NCBI GenBank assembly: GCA_028821575.1
Contig: JAPPFW010000042.1
Coordinates: forward strand, 23,117 to 87,116
Direction of reading: 5' to 3'
Source: a bacterium
GTDB taxonomy: Bacteria > Actinomycetota > Acidimicrobiia > Spongiisociales > Spongiisociaceae
DNA length: 64,000 nt
This document shows, piece after piece, positions 7,687 to 16,576 of the stretch. Positions within the stretch are counted from its first letter, which is position 1, and each line of letters begins with the position of its first letter. A program made the translations under genes and the position numbers. The notes beneath the pieces were generated by a model. The model saw only the letters and a list, made by a program, of their open reading frames with translations, was not told where the DNA came from and searched no databases.

Positions 7687-9198
7687 GTGCCTCCCGAGAG
7701 GGTCGCCAACTTGATTCCATCCTCCACAGCCCGGCATCTCGACTCTTACCTGCAAGACCGGCGCACCGTCGACGTGCTGGTCGTAGGAGGGGGAACGGCC
7801 GGGTTCGTCGCAGCCGTCGCCGCGGCCCGGAACGGCGCGAGGACCGTGCTTGCCGAGTACCTTCCGTTCCTTGGAGGAACCCATGGCGGCGGGGCGATGG
7901 TCATGGGAACGATCGGGTTCCGACCGACCGGGGAGAGCAGTCACCGGGTGGAGGCGGAAGGCCAACTCATGGTGGGCGGCATCCCCTTGGAGTACTACGA
8001 CCGGATGCTGGCGGCGCGAGCCACGTCGGGGGATCCGGGCGATCCCAGCAACGCCTGGCCGAAGGACCTGGAGATCAGCAAGGTCGTCATAGAGGAGATG
8101 GTTGCCGAGGCCGGGGCGGACATCTGGTTCATGACCCAGTTGGTTGATGTCATCGTCGACGACGGCGCCGTGGTGGGCGCGCTGGTGACCAGGGGGGGCG
8201 GGTTGGTCCGTGTCGACACCGGGATCATCATCGACGCCAGCGGTGACGGAATCGCCGCGGTCCAGGCCGGCGCCGAATACGAGGTGGGAAGGCCCAGCGA
8301 TAACAAGGCCGAGGCCGCCACCCTCTACTTCGAGATGGCCGGGATCGAACTCGGGCGCCTGCTCGATCACCTGGCGGACCATCCCGAGGACATCAGCCAC
8401 CACCACCGAAACCGGGGGGTCTCGGCCGCCACCCTGCGACGCGACTGGGAGGCCGGCGGACCCTTCGTGGTCCGTCTCGGTGTCAACTACGCCGCTGGGA
8501 GGGAGGCCGGGCTCCTCCCCACGCCGGTCGGTGCGGAGCACTCCGCCCATACCGACCCCAGCCTGGGGACCTTCTGGATGCATTGGCGGGACGGGCAGTG
8601 GGTGGCCTCGTCGTTCTCCGTCAACATGGACACCACCTACGGTCTCGACCCGAGGGACCGCGACGCTTACGACGACGCCCTGGTGGCGACCCGCCGGTTC
8701 GTGCTGGACATAGTGCGCTACTACCAGGCCAACGCTCCCGGCTTCGAGAACGCATACCTGTTGAGGTTCGCCACGTTGCTCGGGGTCCGGGAGGGTCCGC
8801 GCATCCTCGGCCGGTACCTGCTCACGGCGGATGATGTGGCTTCTGCTTCCGACTTCCCAGACGCCGTAGGGCGGTGCGGAGTGAGGGTGGATATCCATCC
8901 AGAGGATCCGGGAGGGAGGGAGTTCCTCCTCACCGATGTGGGCGGGGACCGCGGCTGGTACCAGATTCCCTACCGGGCGCTGGTCGCCGCCGATCTCGAC
9001 GGCGTGATGATGGCCGGGCGGAACATCTCGGCGGACCATGTCGCCCACGGATCGGCCCGCCACCAGGTTACCTGTATGATGATCGGCCAGGCAGCAGGGA
9101 CCGCCGCCGCCATCGCGGCCCGCCACGGCGTACCGCCCCACGACATCGACATCGTGCTGCTTCAATCCACGTTGCGGTCCCAGGGAGCGATCATATGA
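7687..9198 (+). CDS. FAD-dependent oxidoreductase (FAD_oxidored family)
   Basis: 503-residue flavoprotein with an N-terminal Rossmann motif VLVVGGGTAGFVAAVAAARN (~30-49), a GGTHGGGAMV stretch after it, and a C-terminal ASGDG/AGRNISADHVAHGS region that closes over the FAD, followed by the GQAAGTAAAIAA helix. This is the soluble family of FAD enzymes often found in polyol and sugar-acid gene clusters, related distantly to fumarate reductase/succinate dehydrogenase flavoproteins. The start is GTG at 7687; an ATG-like alternative is not obvious. It is 31 bp ahead of an SDR and probably heads the catabolic operon to 13141. Substrate unknown. Confidence 0.85.
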   Translation: MPPERVANLIPSSTARHLDSYLQDRRTVDVLVVGGGTAGFVAAVAAARNGARTVLAEYLPFLGGTHGGGAMVMGTIGFRPTGESSHRVEAEGQLMVGGIPLEYYDRMLAARATSGDPGDPSNAWPKDLEISKVVIEEMVAEAGADIWFMTQLVDVIVDDGAVVGALVTRGGGLVRVDTGIIIDASGDGIAAVQAGAEYEVGRPSDNKAEAATLYFEMAGIELGRLLDHLADHPEDISHHHRNRGVSAATLRRDWEAGGPFVVRLGVNYAAGREAGLLPTPVGAEHSAHTDPSLGTFWMHWRDGQWVASSFSVNMDTTYGLDPRDRDAYDDALVATRRFVLDIVRYYQANAPGFENAYLLRFATLLGVREGPRILGRYLLTADDVASASDFPDAVGRCGVRVDIHPEDPGGREFLLTDVGGDRGWYQIPYRALVAADLDGVMMAGRNISADHVAHGSARHQVTCMMIGQAAGTAAAIAARHGVPPHDIDIVLLQSTLRSQGAII

Positions 9199-9229
9199 AC
9201 CGTTACAGCAACGGGGACGGGAAGTCCTG

Positions 9230-10030
9230 GTGCTCGGTGACCTGAGCGGAAGAACCGCGGTCGTCACAGGGGCCGGAGGCGGCCTCGGTCGGGCAATGGC
9301 CCTTGCGCTTTCCGAGTACGGGGCCTGGGTCGCGGTCACCGACCTGCACGAGCACCGGGCCAGGGAAACGGCCGACCTTCTGGCGGGCGATCCGCTGGCG
9401 CTCGAACTGGACGTGACCTCGCTGGAGTCCGTGACGGCTGGTGCCGAGACCGTGCTCGAGGACTTGGGACCGCCCGACATCCTCATCAACAACGCCGGCA
9501 TCGCATCCGCCACGGTCGGGCGGGAGGGCGCCCCCGACCGCGACGAGGACTGGACGGCGGTCCTCCTGGTGAACATCCAGGGCACGGTGCGCTCCTGCGA
9601 GGCCTTCCTCCCCGCGATGAAGGAGAACAGGCGGGGCAAGATCATCAACGTCGGCTCGATGGCCGGGCATGCCGCCCGCCAGATCGGCGGCGCCTACGCC
9701 ACCAGCAAGGCTGCCATCCTCCGGTATACGAAGGGCCTCGCGGTCGAGGTGGCCCCCTTCGGGATCAACGTCAACGCGGTGTGTCCCGGTGCGGTCTGGA
9801 CCCCGCTCCAGGAACGGGGCATCGCCTATCGCCAGAGCCAGGATCCCGAACTCGCCGCCAGGGACCCGTACGAGATCTTCACCGCCAACTACGCCCGGAC
9901 GATCCCTCTCGGGCGGCCGCAGACCGCCGAGGAGGTCTCCGCGGCGGTTGTCTTCCTGGCTTCGAGCGCCGCCGACAGCATCACGGGGCAGTGCCTGCAC
10001 GTGGACGGCGGCGCCATCCTCCGCGACTGA
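9230..10030 (+). CDS. SDR family NAD(P)-dependent oxidoreductase
   Basis: Classical short-chain dehydrogenase, 266 residues: TGAGGGLG cofactor loop at 14-21, NNAG after the fourth strand, catalytic S (VGSMAG) and YxxxK (YATSK), and a PG motif (NAVCPGAVWTP). An Asp in VTDLHEH favours NAD(H). It is in the FAD-oxidoreductase/enolase cluster, so it probably oxidises a polyol or sugar-acid hydroxyl. GTG start. It is one of three SDRs within 6 kb that differ from each other, so they probably act at different steps. Confidence 0.9.
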   Translation: MLGDLSGRTAVVTGAGGGLGRAMALALSEYGAWVAVTDLHEHRARETADLLAGDPLALELDVTSLESVTAGAETVLEDLGPPDILINNAGIASATVGREGAPDRDEDWTAVLLVNIQGTVRSCEAFLPAMKENRRGKIINVGSMAGHAARQIGGAYATSKAAILRYTKGLAVEVAPFGINVNAVCPGAVWTPLQERGIAYRQSQDPELAARDPYEIFTANYARTIPLGRPQTAEEVSAAVVFLASSAADSITGQCLHVDGGAILRD

Positions 10031-10067
10031 CCATGGGCGGTATTAAGAACATGGCGCGGGACATCCG

Positions 10068-11189
10068 ATGAGAACGGTCGGTATCAGGTTCTCGTCGTAC
10101 CGATGGCAGCGTCCCCGGCCGATCCACAACGGGCTCTTCACCTACTCGGAGGCGTGTGTCGGTCTCGTCGAGATCGACACCGACGAGGGCGTCACCGGAT
10201 ACGGCCTGACCACCGATCCGCTGATCGGCAACGGGAACCTGATCATCTCCGAGACCATCCGCACACTCGCGCCGGTGATCCTCGGACGGAACCCGCTGCG
10301 AAACGAGCTGATCTGGGACGACCTGTGGCAGCCCAAGCTGATCGGGCGCCGCGGCCTCACCACCCGGGCGATCAGCGCCGTGGACATCGCCCTGTGGGAC
10401 ATCAAGGCCAAGGCGGCCGGACTCCCGCTCCATGTACTGCTGGGCGGTTACCGCGAGCGGATCCCCGGTTACGTGGCGGGCGGCTACTACGAGGAAGGCA
10501 AGGGCATCGACGAGTTGCAGGAGGAGGTCTCCGGGTACGTGACGCTCGGCGCGAGAGCGATCAAGATGAAGATCGGAGGCATGCGCATCCGCGAGGACGT
10601 GGAGCGGGTGGCCGCGGTGCGGGACGCTCTGGGTCCCGACATCGACATCCTGCTCGACGCCAACGGCGCGTACTCCGTGTTCGACGCGGTCAAGGTCGCC
10701 CGTGCCTTGGAGCCATTCGACATCTTCTGGTTCGAGGAGCCCATCCACCCTGAGGACTACGACGGCCTGGCCCGCGTGGCCGGAAGCACCACGATCCCCA
10801 TCGCAGCCGGCGAGAACGAATACACGAAACACGGTTTCAGGGACCTCATTGAGCGGACCGGCGTGAGCATCCTCAACGCCGACGCCCAGATCCTGGGCGG
10901 GATCACCGAGTTCATGAAGGTTGCCGCCATCGCCCAGGCCCACAACGTCCCGATCGCCCCTCACGGCCACCAGCACATCCACACACCGCTGGTGGCGGCG
11001 ATCCCGAACGGTCTGATAATCGAGTACTACCTGTCGTCTGTGGTGCCGGGAGCGACCGCAATGCTGCGCACGACGGTCGGCTTGGACAGCGACGGCTACG
11101 TAAGGCCTCTGCGGGACCTGGGCCTCGGCATCGTTATCGACCCCGACGTGCCGAGCGACCTGCACTTCGAGATACGGCTCCCGGCCTGA
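10068..11189 (+). CDS. Mandelate racemase/muconate lactonizing enzyme family protein (enolase superfamily)
   Basis: 373 residues, TIM barrel plus capping domain. Active-site residues of the mandelate-racemase subgroup are readable: KMKIGG (KxK, general base), metal ligands LLDANGAY, WFEEPIHPED and IAAGENE, and a His base in APHGHQHIH. Such enzymes dehydrate aldonic acids or racemise 2-hydroxy acids. It starts 37 bp after the SDR and is followed by a second, divergent family member. A sugar-acid dehydratase is the best guess; the exact acid is unknown. Confidence 0.9.
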   Translation: MRTVGIRFSSYRWQRPRPIHNGLFTYSEACVGLVEIDTDEGVTGYGLTTDPLIGNGNLIISETIRTLAPVILGRNPLRNELIWDDLWQPKLIGRRGLTTRAISAVDIALWDIKAKAAGLPLHVLLGGYRERIPGYVAGGYYEEGKGIDELQEEVSGYVTLGARAIKMKIGGMRIREDVERVAAVRDALGPDIDILLDANGAYSVFDAVKVARALEPFDIFWFEEPIHPEDYDGLARVAGSTTIPIAAGENEYTKHGFRDLIERTGVSILNADAQILGGITEFMKVAAIAQAHNVPIAPHGHQHIHTPLVAAIPNGLIIEYYLSSVVPGATAMLRTTVGLDSDGYVRPLRDLGLGIVIDPDVPSDLHFEIRLPA

Positions 11190-11222
11190 AGCGAGCTGTC
11201 TGGGACTGGCCGGAGATGGGAT

Positions 11223-12359
11223 GTGAGCATGGCTGACCGGATCGAACGCATCGAGGTGAGGACCGTGTCGGTTCCGCTGCCGACGCCCGTGGCCTGGTCC
11301 AACGTGCAGGTCACCGAGCGCGAGTACGTGCTGGTGTGGATACGCACCGCCGACGGAGCCAGCGGCCTCGGCTTCACCGTCGGATCCCGCTTCCGAGGAG
11401 GCGCGGCCGTTATCCGCTCGGCGATAGAGAACGCCCTGGGTCCGGTGATAGCCGGGCGGGACCCGACCGAGATCGAACGGCTGTGGGAGGACATGGCGTT
11501 CGAGACGTTGCTGCTGGGCGCCCGCGGAGCGGTCACCCGTGGCCTGTCCGCGGTCGACATCGCCCTGTGGGACCTGCTCGCCAAGCGGGCGGGACTCCCC
11601 CTGTGCGACATCCTGGGAAGGTACCGGCGACGGGTGCCCGCATACGCCAGCGGCGGGTACTACTACCACGACGACCAGGAGAGGGACCTCGAGAACCTGG
11701 AGGAGGAGGTGCGGCGCCATGTCGACCTGGGCTTCGGGGCCGTCAAGATCAAGATCGGCCGGCTCCCGATCCGGGACGACCTTCGGCGGGTAGAACGGGT
11801 GTTGGAAGCGGTCGGACCGGGCGTGAAGGTCGCGGTCGACTGCAACCACGCCTGGGCAGACGCTTCAAGCGCCATCCGCGACCTTCGGCTCCTGGACGAC
11901 CTGGGGCTGTGGTGGATCGAGGAGCCGGTCCTGCCCGACCGGATGAAGGCCTCGGCGCGGATCGCGGCGGAACTCGCCACCCCCGTGGCCACCGGGGAGA
12001 TCGAGGCCGGGCTCGCCTCCTTCCAGCGTCTGATCGACACCGGAGCCGCCGACGTCCTGCAACCCGACGCCACGGTCGTAGGAGGAGTCACGGAGTGGGT
12101 GAAGATCGCCCACGCCGCCCAAGCACAGGACATCGTCCTGGCTCCGCACTGGGTTCCGGACATTCACGTCCACCTCGGCGCGGCCACATCCAACGTGGAG
12201 GTGCTGGAGTACTTCCACACCGGAGTGGGAGTTCTCAACTTCGAGACCCTCCTCGAGGAGACCCTCGGGTTCGAGAACGGAGAACTCCTGGTCCCACCCC
12301 GCCCCGGTCACGGGATACGGCTCGATCAGGACGCGGTAGACAGATTCGAGGTGAAATGA
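11223..12359 (+). CDS. Second mandelate racemase-family enolase-superfamily enzyme
   Basis: 378 residues from GTG 11223; the in-frame ATG at 11229 may be the true start. Motifs: VKIKIGRLP (KxK), AVDCNHAW, WWIEEPVLPD, VATGEIE and a His in LAPHWVPDIHVH. Domain layout matches its neighbour, but the capping domain and active-site lid differ, which suggests a different substrate rather than a duplicate function. Its stop overlaps the start of the next SDR (ATGA at 12356-12359), so the two are coupled. Confidence 0.9.
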   Translation: MSMADRIERIEVRTVSVPLPTPVAWSNVQVTEREYVLVWIRTADGASGLGFTVGSRFRGGAAVIRSAIENALGPVIAGRDPTEIERLWEDMAFETLLLGARGAVTRGLSAVDIALWDLLAKRAGLPLCDILGRYRRRVPAYASGGYYYHDDQERDLENLEEEVRRHVDLGFGAVKIKIGRLPIRDDLRRVERVLEAVGPGVKVAVDCNHAWADASSAIRDLRLLDDLGLWWIEEPVLPDRMKASARIAAELATPVATGEIEAGLASFQRLIDTGAADVLQPDATVVGGVTEWVKIAHAAQAQDIVLAPHWVPDIHVHLGAATSNVEVLEYFHTGVGVLNFETLLEETLGFENGELLVPPRPGHGIRLDQDAVDRFEVK

Positions 12360-13141
12360 TGACGGATTGGGGCTTGACGGGAAGCGTTGCCCTGGTGACG
12401 GGCGCCGCTGGCGGCATCGGGCAGTCCATCACCGACCGCCTCGCCGAGGCAGGAGCATTGGTCTACGCCAGCGACATGGACCCTGAAGGAATCGACGCCG
12501 GCGGGAGGGGTCAGATCGCCCCCATCGAGTTGGACGTGACGGATCGCCAGGCTGTCCGCGAGGTGATGGAGCGGATCGCCCACGAGTCCGGGAAACTGGA
12601 CGTGCTCGTGAACAACGCCGGCCTGATCAGAGCCGCCGGCCTGTTCGAGTTGACCGAGGCCGACTGGGACGTGACGCTGGATGTCAACGCCAAAGGACTG
12701 CTGTTCTGCACGCAGGCCGCCGCCGAGGTCATGCGATCCCCAGCGGAGTCCTGCGCTGCGGGACGCTCGATCGTGAACATCGCCTCCACCGCCGGGCGGG
12801 ACGGGCGAACCATGTCCCCTCCCTACGCCGCCAGCAAGGCAGCGGTCATCAATATCACCCGCTCGACCGCCCGCATCCTTGCACCGGACGGTATCCGCGT
12901 GAACGCGGTCTGCCCCGGCGTGGTCGACACGGCCTTCAACGCCCGGCTCGGTGAGCAGTTCGCCCCCGCCGAGGGGATGGAGCCGCGGGCGTGGGTGTTG
13001 CGGCGGGCGGAGCCCATACCCATGGGAAGGCTGGCGGATCCCGACGAGGTGGCGACCGTGGTCCGGTTCCTGGCCTCGTCCCACGCGTCGTATGTAACAG
13101 GCCAGTCGCTCAACGTCGACGGCGGCCTGATCATGAGTTAG
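12356..13141 (+). CDS. SDR family oxidoreductase
   Basis: 261 residues. Start chosen at ATG 12356 because it overlaps the upstream TGA; a second ATG follows at 12359. TGAAGGIG cofactor loop, LVNNAG, serine in NIASTAG, YAASK catalytic pair, and NAVCPGVVDT. SDM after strand two suggests NAD(H) preference. Last gene of the operon beginning at 7687; a GC hairpin follows at 13196-13214. Likely oxidises an intermediate produced by the enolase-superfamily enzymes (inference from order). Confidence 0.9.
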   Translation: MMTDWGLTGSVALVTGAAGGIGQSITDRLAEAGALVYASDMDPEGIDAGGRGQIAPIELDVTDRQAVREVMERIAHESGKLDVLVNNAGLIRAAGLFELTEADWDVTLDVNAKGLLFCTQAAAEVMRSPAESCAAGRSIVNIASTAGRDGRTMSPPYAASKAAVINITRSTARILAPDGIRVNAVCPGVVDTAFNARLGEQFAPAEGMEPRAWVLRRAEPIPMGRLADPDEVATVVRFLASSHASYVTGQSLNVDGGLIMS

Positions 13142-13195
13142 TTGGTGGTTGGTGGTTGGTGATTGGCATCAGCGATCGGGGTCGCTATAGCGCTT

Positions 13196-13214
13196 CGCGA
13201 AGTCTCGCTTCGCG
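13196..13214. terminator. Hairpin between convergent genes
   Basis: CGCGAAG-tctcg-CTTCGCG is a perfect 7-bp stem with a 5-nt loop. It lies between the convergent SDR (plus) and ATPase (minus). There is no U-tract, as is common in high-GC actinobacteria, so its terminator role is inferred from position and symmetry. A TTGGTGG-rich tract (13141-13165) sits just before it. Confidence 0.45.
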
Positions 13215-13240
13215 CCAAGAGGTCTGGTCAGGCCTCGGTT

Positions 13241-14416
13241 CTACGGCCGTGCACCTAATCTCGCCACCTCGTGGGCAAGGTCGAGGACCGAGATCGCTTC
13301 GATGTCCTCGGTGACTCTGTAACGCTCGGCTCCGGGGTAGACAACGAGCTTGGCTTCGGGGCGGACGTCCCCACAAGCGCTGTGGAAGCCCTTGCGTGGG
13401 CGCGGGTCGAGGGAGCGCTTCACCTCGATCGCCCAGGGCCCGCGGCCGGGCAGCGTCAGGACAAGATCGATCTCGGCCCCGCCCGACGAGCGGTAGAAAC
13501 TCGCCTCGGCACGGCTCGGCGCCACCGACAGGAGGGTCTCGATCACGAACCCCTCCCAACTCGCGCCGACGACGGGGTGACCGACGATGTCCTCCTTGGA
13601 GGCCAGACCCAACAGGGCGTGCACGATGCCGCTGTCGCGGACGTAGACCCTGGGCGACTTGACCAGACGCTTCCCCACGTTGCGCCTCCAAGGCGTGAGG
13701 CGTCGCACCAGGAGAAGGTCCACCATGAGGTCCAGGTACCGGGAGACCGTCTTGCCGGACACGCCGAGACCACGGGCCAGGGCAGCCGCGTTGAGGATTC
13801 CTCCCTGCGCGTGCCCCAGCATCACCCAGAAGCGCCTGAGCGTCTCGGCGGGAATGCGGGGACCGAACTGGGGGACATCCCGTTCGAGGTACGTCCGGAT
13901 GAAGTTCTCCCGCCACTCGAGGCTTCTACGGTCGTCAGCGGCCAGGAAGCTGTCGGGGAAACCACCCCGTACCCAGAGCGCATCCTGGTGGAGCGCACCG
14001 ATCTCCAGTACGTCGAACGGACCGAGTTCGATGTATGCGATACGGCCGGCCAGGGTCTCGCCGGACTGCCGCAAGAGGTCCATGGAGGCGGATCCCAGGA
14101 GGAGGAACCGCCCTGAACGCCTCCCTCTCCGCCTCCCGCGATCGATGAGGCCGCGCAGGCTCTGGAACAGGCCCGGCAAGCGATGGACCTCATCAAGGAC
14201 TACAAGCCGGTCCTCATGATCCGCCAGGTACAACTCAGGATCGGAGAGCCTGACGAGGTCGGCCGGGGATTCCAAGTCGAGATACACCGAGTCCACGACC
14301 TCGGCGATCTCCATGGCGAGGGTCGTCTTTCCGGCTTGCCGCGGTCCGATCAGAGCGACAGCCGGGTACTCGGCGAGCAGGTATTGGAGCCTTTCATGCA
14401 GGCGGCGGGCGATCAT
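13241..14416 (-). CDS. AAA ATPase with DUF4143 domain
   Basis: 391 residues. Walker A at ~24-32 (GPRQAGKTT) and Walker B LVVLDEVHRLP (~71-81); GRFLLLGSAS is a sensor-like strand. The second half is the DUF4143 region: a helical part with ALARGLGVSGKTVSRYLDLM, which looks like a winged helix, then a restriction-fold-like EASFYRSSGGAEIDLVL...AIEVKRS segment carrying a D...ExK pattern. The family is widespread, highly mobile and of unclear function. It is a lone gene pointing against its neighbours, so it is probably unrelated to the catabolic cluster. Confidence 0.9.
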   Translation of the reverse strand: MIARRLHERLQYLLAEYPAVALIGPRQAGKTTLAMEIAEVVDSVYLDLESPADLVRLSDPELYLADHEDRLVVLDEVHRLPGLFQSLRGLIDRGRRRGRRSGRFLLLGSASMDLLRQSGETLAGRIAYIELGPFDVLEIGALHQDALWVRGGFPDSFLAADDRRSLEWRENFIRTYLERDVPQFGPRIPAETLRRFWVMLGHAQGGILNAAALARGLGVSGKTVSRYLDLMVDLLLVRRLTPWRRNVGKRLVKSPRVYVRDSGIVHALLGLASKEDIVGHPVVGASWEGFVIETLLSVAPSRAEASFYRSSGGAEIDLVLTLPGRGPWAIEVKRSLDPRPRKGFHSACGDVRPEAKLVVYPGAERYRVTEDIEAISVLDLAHEVARLGARP

Positions 14417-14526
14417 CCTTGTAATTATGGACTATCGTGTCAGAATTGCAAGGTTATACTCCCACCATGCACGCACCGACCGGCATTCCGCCAGCGAGAA
14501 CTATCTAGTGCATTACCGTTACCCCA

Positions 14527-15282
14527 ATGGAAGGACTTGAAGGAAAGGTAGCCATCGTCACCGGCGCGGCTATGGGAATCGGCGCCCGGATAGCCGAGCT
14601 TCTCCTGCAGGCCGGGGCGAGCGTCGTGGCCGGCGACATCGCCTACGAGGCTCTCGATGAACGGTTCGGCGGTGTGAGGAGTGTCCGCATCCGTCATGCC
14701 GACGTCAGGCGGAGATCGGAATGCGAAGATCTCGCTGCTGCTGCGATTGACCTGCACGGCCGGGTGGACATCCTGGTGAACAACGCCGGCATCACGAGAC
14801 GGGCACTGCTGGAGGACACCACCGACGAGTTGTGGGACAACGTGCTGCAGACCAACTTGGCCAGCGCCTTCTACATGGCGCGGTCCGTGGTGCCCACCAT
14901 GCGGGCCCGAGGGGGCGGAGCGATCGTCAACGTTGCTTCGATCAACGCCATCCGGGGAAACCTGGAACTCACCGCCTACGGGGCCTCCAAGGGTGGGATG
15001 GCCGGGATGACCCGGGTGATGGCCATGGAACTGGCTCCGGACAACATCCGGGTGAACGCTTTGTGTCCCGGCACCGTCGACACGCCGATGAACGACGAGT
15101 ACCTGGCGGCCGTCGAGGATCCGGAGGCGACCACGGAGATGCTGGTCGCCAAGCACCCCTTGGGTCGCATCGCCACCGCCGACGACGTGGCCTGGGCAGC
15201 CCTGTTCCTCACTTCGGACATGGCATCCTTCATCACCGGCGTGTCGCTGCCCATCGACGGCGGACGCCACCTGGGGAGATGA
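14527..15282 (+). CDS. SDR family oxidoreductase (3-oxoacyl-reductase-like)
   Basis: 251 residues. TGAAMGIG loop near the N-terminus, ILVNNAG, catalytic serine in VNVASINA, YGASK, and NALCPGTVDTPM. GDI after the second strand suggests NAD(H). It is followed after 45 bp by a zinc alcohol dehydrogenase, so the pair may oxidise two hydroxyls of one polyol. Sequence differs clearly from the SDRs at 9230 and 12356. Confidence 0.9.
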   Translation: MEGLEGKVAIVTGAAMGIGARIAELLLQAGASVVAGDIAYEALDERFGGVRSVRIRHADVRRRSECEDLAAAAIDLHGRVDILVNNAGITRRALLEDTTDELWDNVLQTNLASAFYMARSVVPTMRARGGGAIVNVASINAIRGNLELTAYGASKGGMAGMTRVMAMELAPDNIRVNALCPGTVDTPMNDEYLAAVEDPEATTEMLVAKHPLGRIATADDVAWAALFLTSDMASFITGVSLPIDGGRHLGR

Positions 15283-15327
15283 AGGTTCCGTATAGGGGCG
15301 GATGGTGCACGCGGGAGGAGGAAGATC

Positions 15328-16356
15328 ATGACACGGATGCGAGCCGTCGTCTTCGGGGACGACCGAAAGATCCAGTTGGAGGAGGTCCCGGTCCCCGAGG
15401 TGGGACCCGGCGACGTGCTGCTGCGCCCCCATTTCTGCGGGATATGCGGAACCGACCTGCACGCGCCCTCCATGACCGCCCCCTTCCGCTCAGGGGTCGT
15501 CATGGGACACGAGTTCTCGGGCGAGGTGGTGGCGACCGGCGAGCAGGTCCGGGGATGGGAACCCGGCACGCGGGTGGTGGTGAACCCCAACGGGAACCTC
15601 TGCGGTGCGTGCGGAGCCTGCCGGGACGCCAGGCTCAACCTGTGCCGCTCAGCCGTATTCGAGAACGGGATCGGGATCCGGCACGACGGCGGCATGGCGG
15701 AGCTCGTTACGGTCGACCCGAAGGTCCTCCATCGGATACCCGACTCGGTCAGTTCGGAACAAGGGGCCTTCGTCGAGCCACTGGCCACCGCGATACGGGC
15801 GGTGCGGCGCTCCGGCTTCCGCCTGGGAAGCAGCGCAGCGGTGATCGGGACCGGTCCCGTCGGCCTGCTGATGATCCAAGCCCTCCGGCACGCCGGCGCC
15901 GCGACGATCACCGCCATCGAGTTGTCGGAGTTTCGGCGCAAGGCAGCCTTGAGCCTCGGTGCCGACCTCGCCCTAGATCCCGCCACGGAACCACCTACCG
16001 ACCTGTTCGGAACCGAACTCGAACCCCCGGAGTTCGTCTTCGAGTGCTCCGGAGCCCAGGGCACCCTCGAACTGGCGGTCGACATCGTCCGCTACGGCGG
16101 GCGGGTCGCCCTTACAGGTCTCCCTTCCCGCCCCGTCGAGGTGACCGCCACCACGGTGATCGGCAAGGAGGTCGACGTCGTCGGAAGCATCATCTACGTC
16201 GAGGAGTTCCCGTTGGCCATCGATCTCCTGGCCAAGGGAGCCTTCGACATCGAGAGCCTCATCTCCATGGTCCTCCCGATCACCCGCTTCGACGAAGGCT
16301 TCGAAGCCATCGCCAACCCTGTCTCGACCCTGAAGGTGCTACTCCATCCTGGTTGA
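15328..16356 (+). CDS. Zinc-dependent alcohol dehydrogenase (MDR; sorbitol/threonine dehydrogenase-like)
   Basis: 342 residues of the medium-chain dehydrogenase superfamily. Catalytic zinc site: CGICGTD (Cys), GHEFSGEV (HE); the structural zinc lobe has CGACGACRDARLNLC. The nucleotide fold begins at AAVIGTGPVGLL. EL at the end of the second strand (ITAIELSEFRR) points to NAD. A good ribosome site (GGGAGGAGG) precedes the ATG. Probably oxidises a sugar alcohol or 2,3-diol together with the SDR upstream. Confidence 0.92.
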   Translation: MTRMRAVVFGDDRKIQLEEVPVPEVGPGDVLLRPHFCGICGTDLHAPSMTAPFRSGVVMGHEFSGEVVATGEQVRGWEPGTRVVVNPNGNLCGACGACRDARLNLCRSAVFENGIGIRHDGGMAELVTVDPKVLHRIPDSVSSEQGAFVEPLATAIRAVRRSGFRLGSSAAVIGTGPVGLLMIQALRHAGAATITAIELSEFRRKAALSLGADLALDPATEPPTDLFGTELEPPEFVFECSGAQGTLELAVDIVRYGGRVALTGLPSRPVEVTATTVIGKEVDVVGSIIYVEEFPLAIDLLAKGAFDIESLISMVLPITRFDEGFEAIANPVSTLKVLLHPG

Positions 16357-16447
16357 CATCAGGGTGTCAGCAGGTGTGCTCGTAACGTGTATGCCCAGGG
16401 AGCGACTCGAGGTCATCGCCGCAAGCAGGCGAGAGTACGCCCTCCGG

Positions 16448-16488
16448 CTCCCGACCATAACGGAAACCGGCCGATTCCGTAACAGTCA
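16448..16488. promoter_or_regulatory. Operator-like repeat 1 upstream of the Fic gene
   Basis: 41-bp element repeated with one mismatch at 16521-16561. It contains an imperfect inverted repeat centred on CCGGCCGA, with TAACGGAA on the left and TTCCGTAA on the right. Two copies 73 bp apart (start to start, seven helical turns) ahead of one gene suggest paired binding sites for a dimeric regulator. Confidence 0.6.
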
Positions 16489-16520
16489 CACACCCACCAT
16501 TACACAAGCGAAAAGGTCCA

Positions 16521-16561
16521 CTCCCGACCATAACGGAAACCGGCCGATTCTGTAACAGTCA
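16521..16561. promoter_or_regulatory. Operator-like repeat 2 upstream of the Fic gene
   Basis: Second copy of the 41-bp element, with C to T in the right arm (GATTCTGTAA). It ends 18 bp before the ATG at 16580, so a bound protein would cover the promoter or ribosome site. The Fic protein's own C-terminal winged helix is a candidate ligand (inference). Confidence 0.6.
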
Positions 16562-16576
16562 TGCTACGTTGGGTGG

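Noticed and set aside
7366..9648. 760-residue open frame on the minus strand
   Set aside because: It lies opposite the FAD oxidoreductase and the SDR, has no domain motif and shows the composition of an antisense frame in high-GC DNA.
9981..11849. 622-residue minus-strand open frame
   Set aside because: Antisense to both enolase-superfamily genes; low-complexity His/Arg/Gly-rich translation typical of a shadow.
11336..12355. N-terminal extension of the SDR ending at 13141
   Set aside because: The open frame upstream of 12356 is antisense-like filler within the enolase-superfamily gene; the Rossmann start and the ATGA overlap set the start.
16448..16561. Two 41-bp repeats separated by 32 bp, resembling a minimal CRISPR array
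   Set aside because: Only two copies, no cas genes, internally palindromic and placed at a promoter, so operator sites fit better.
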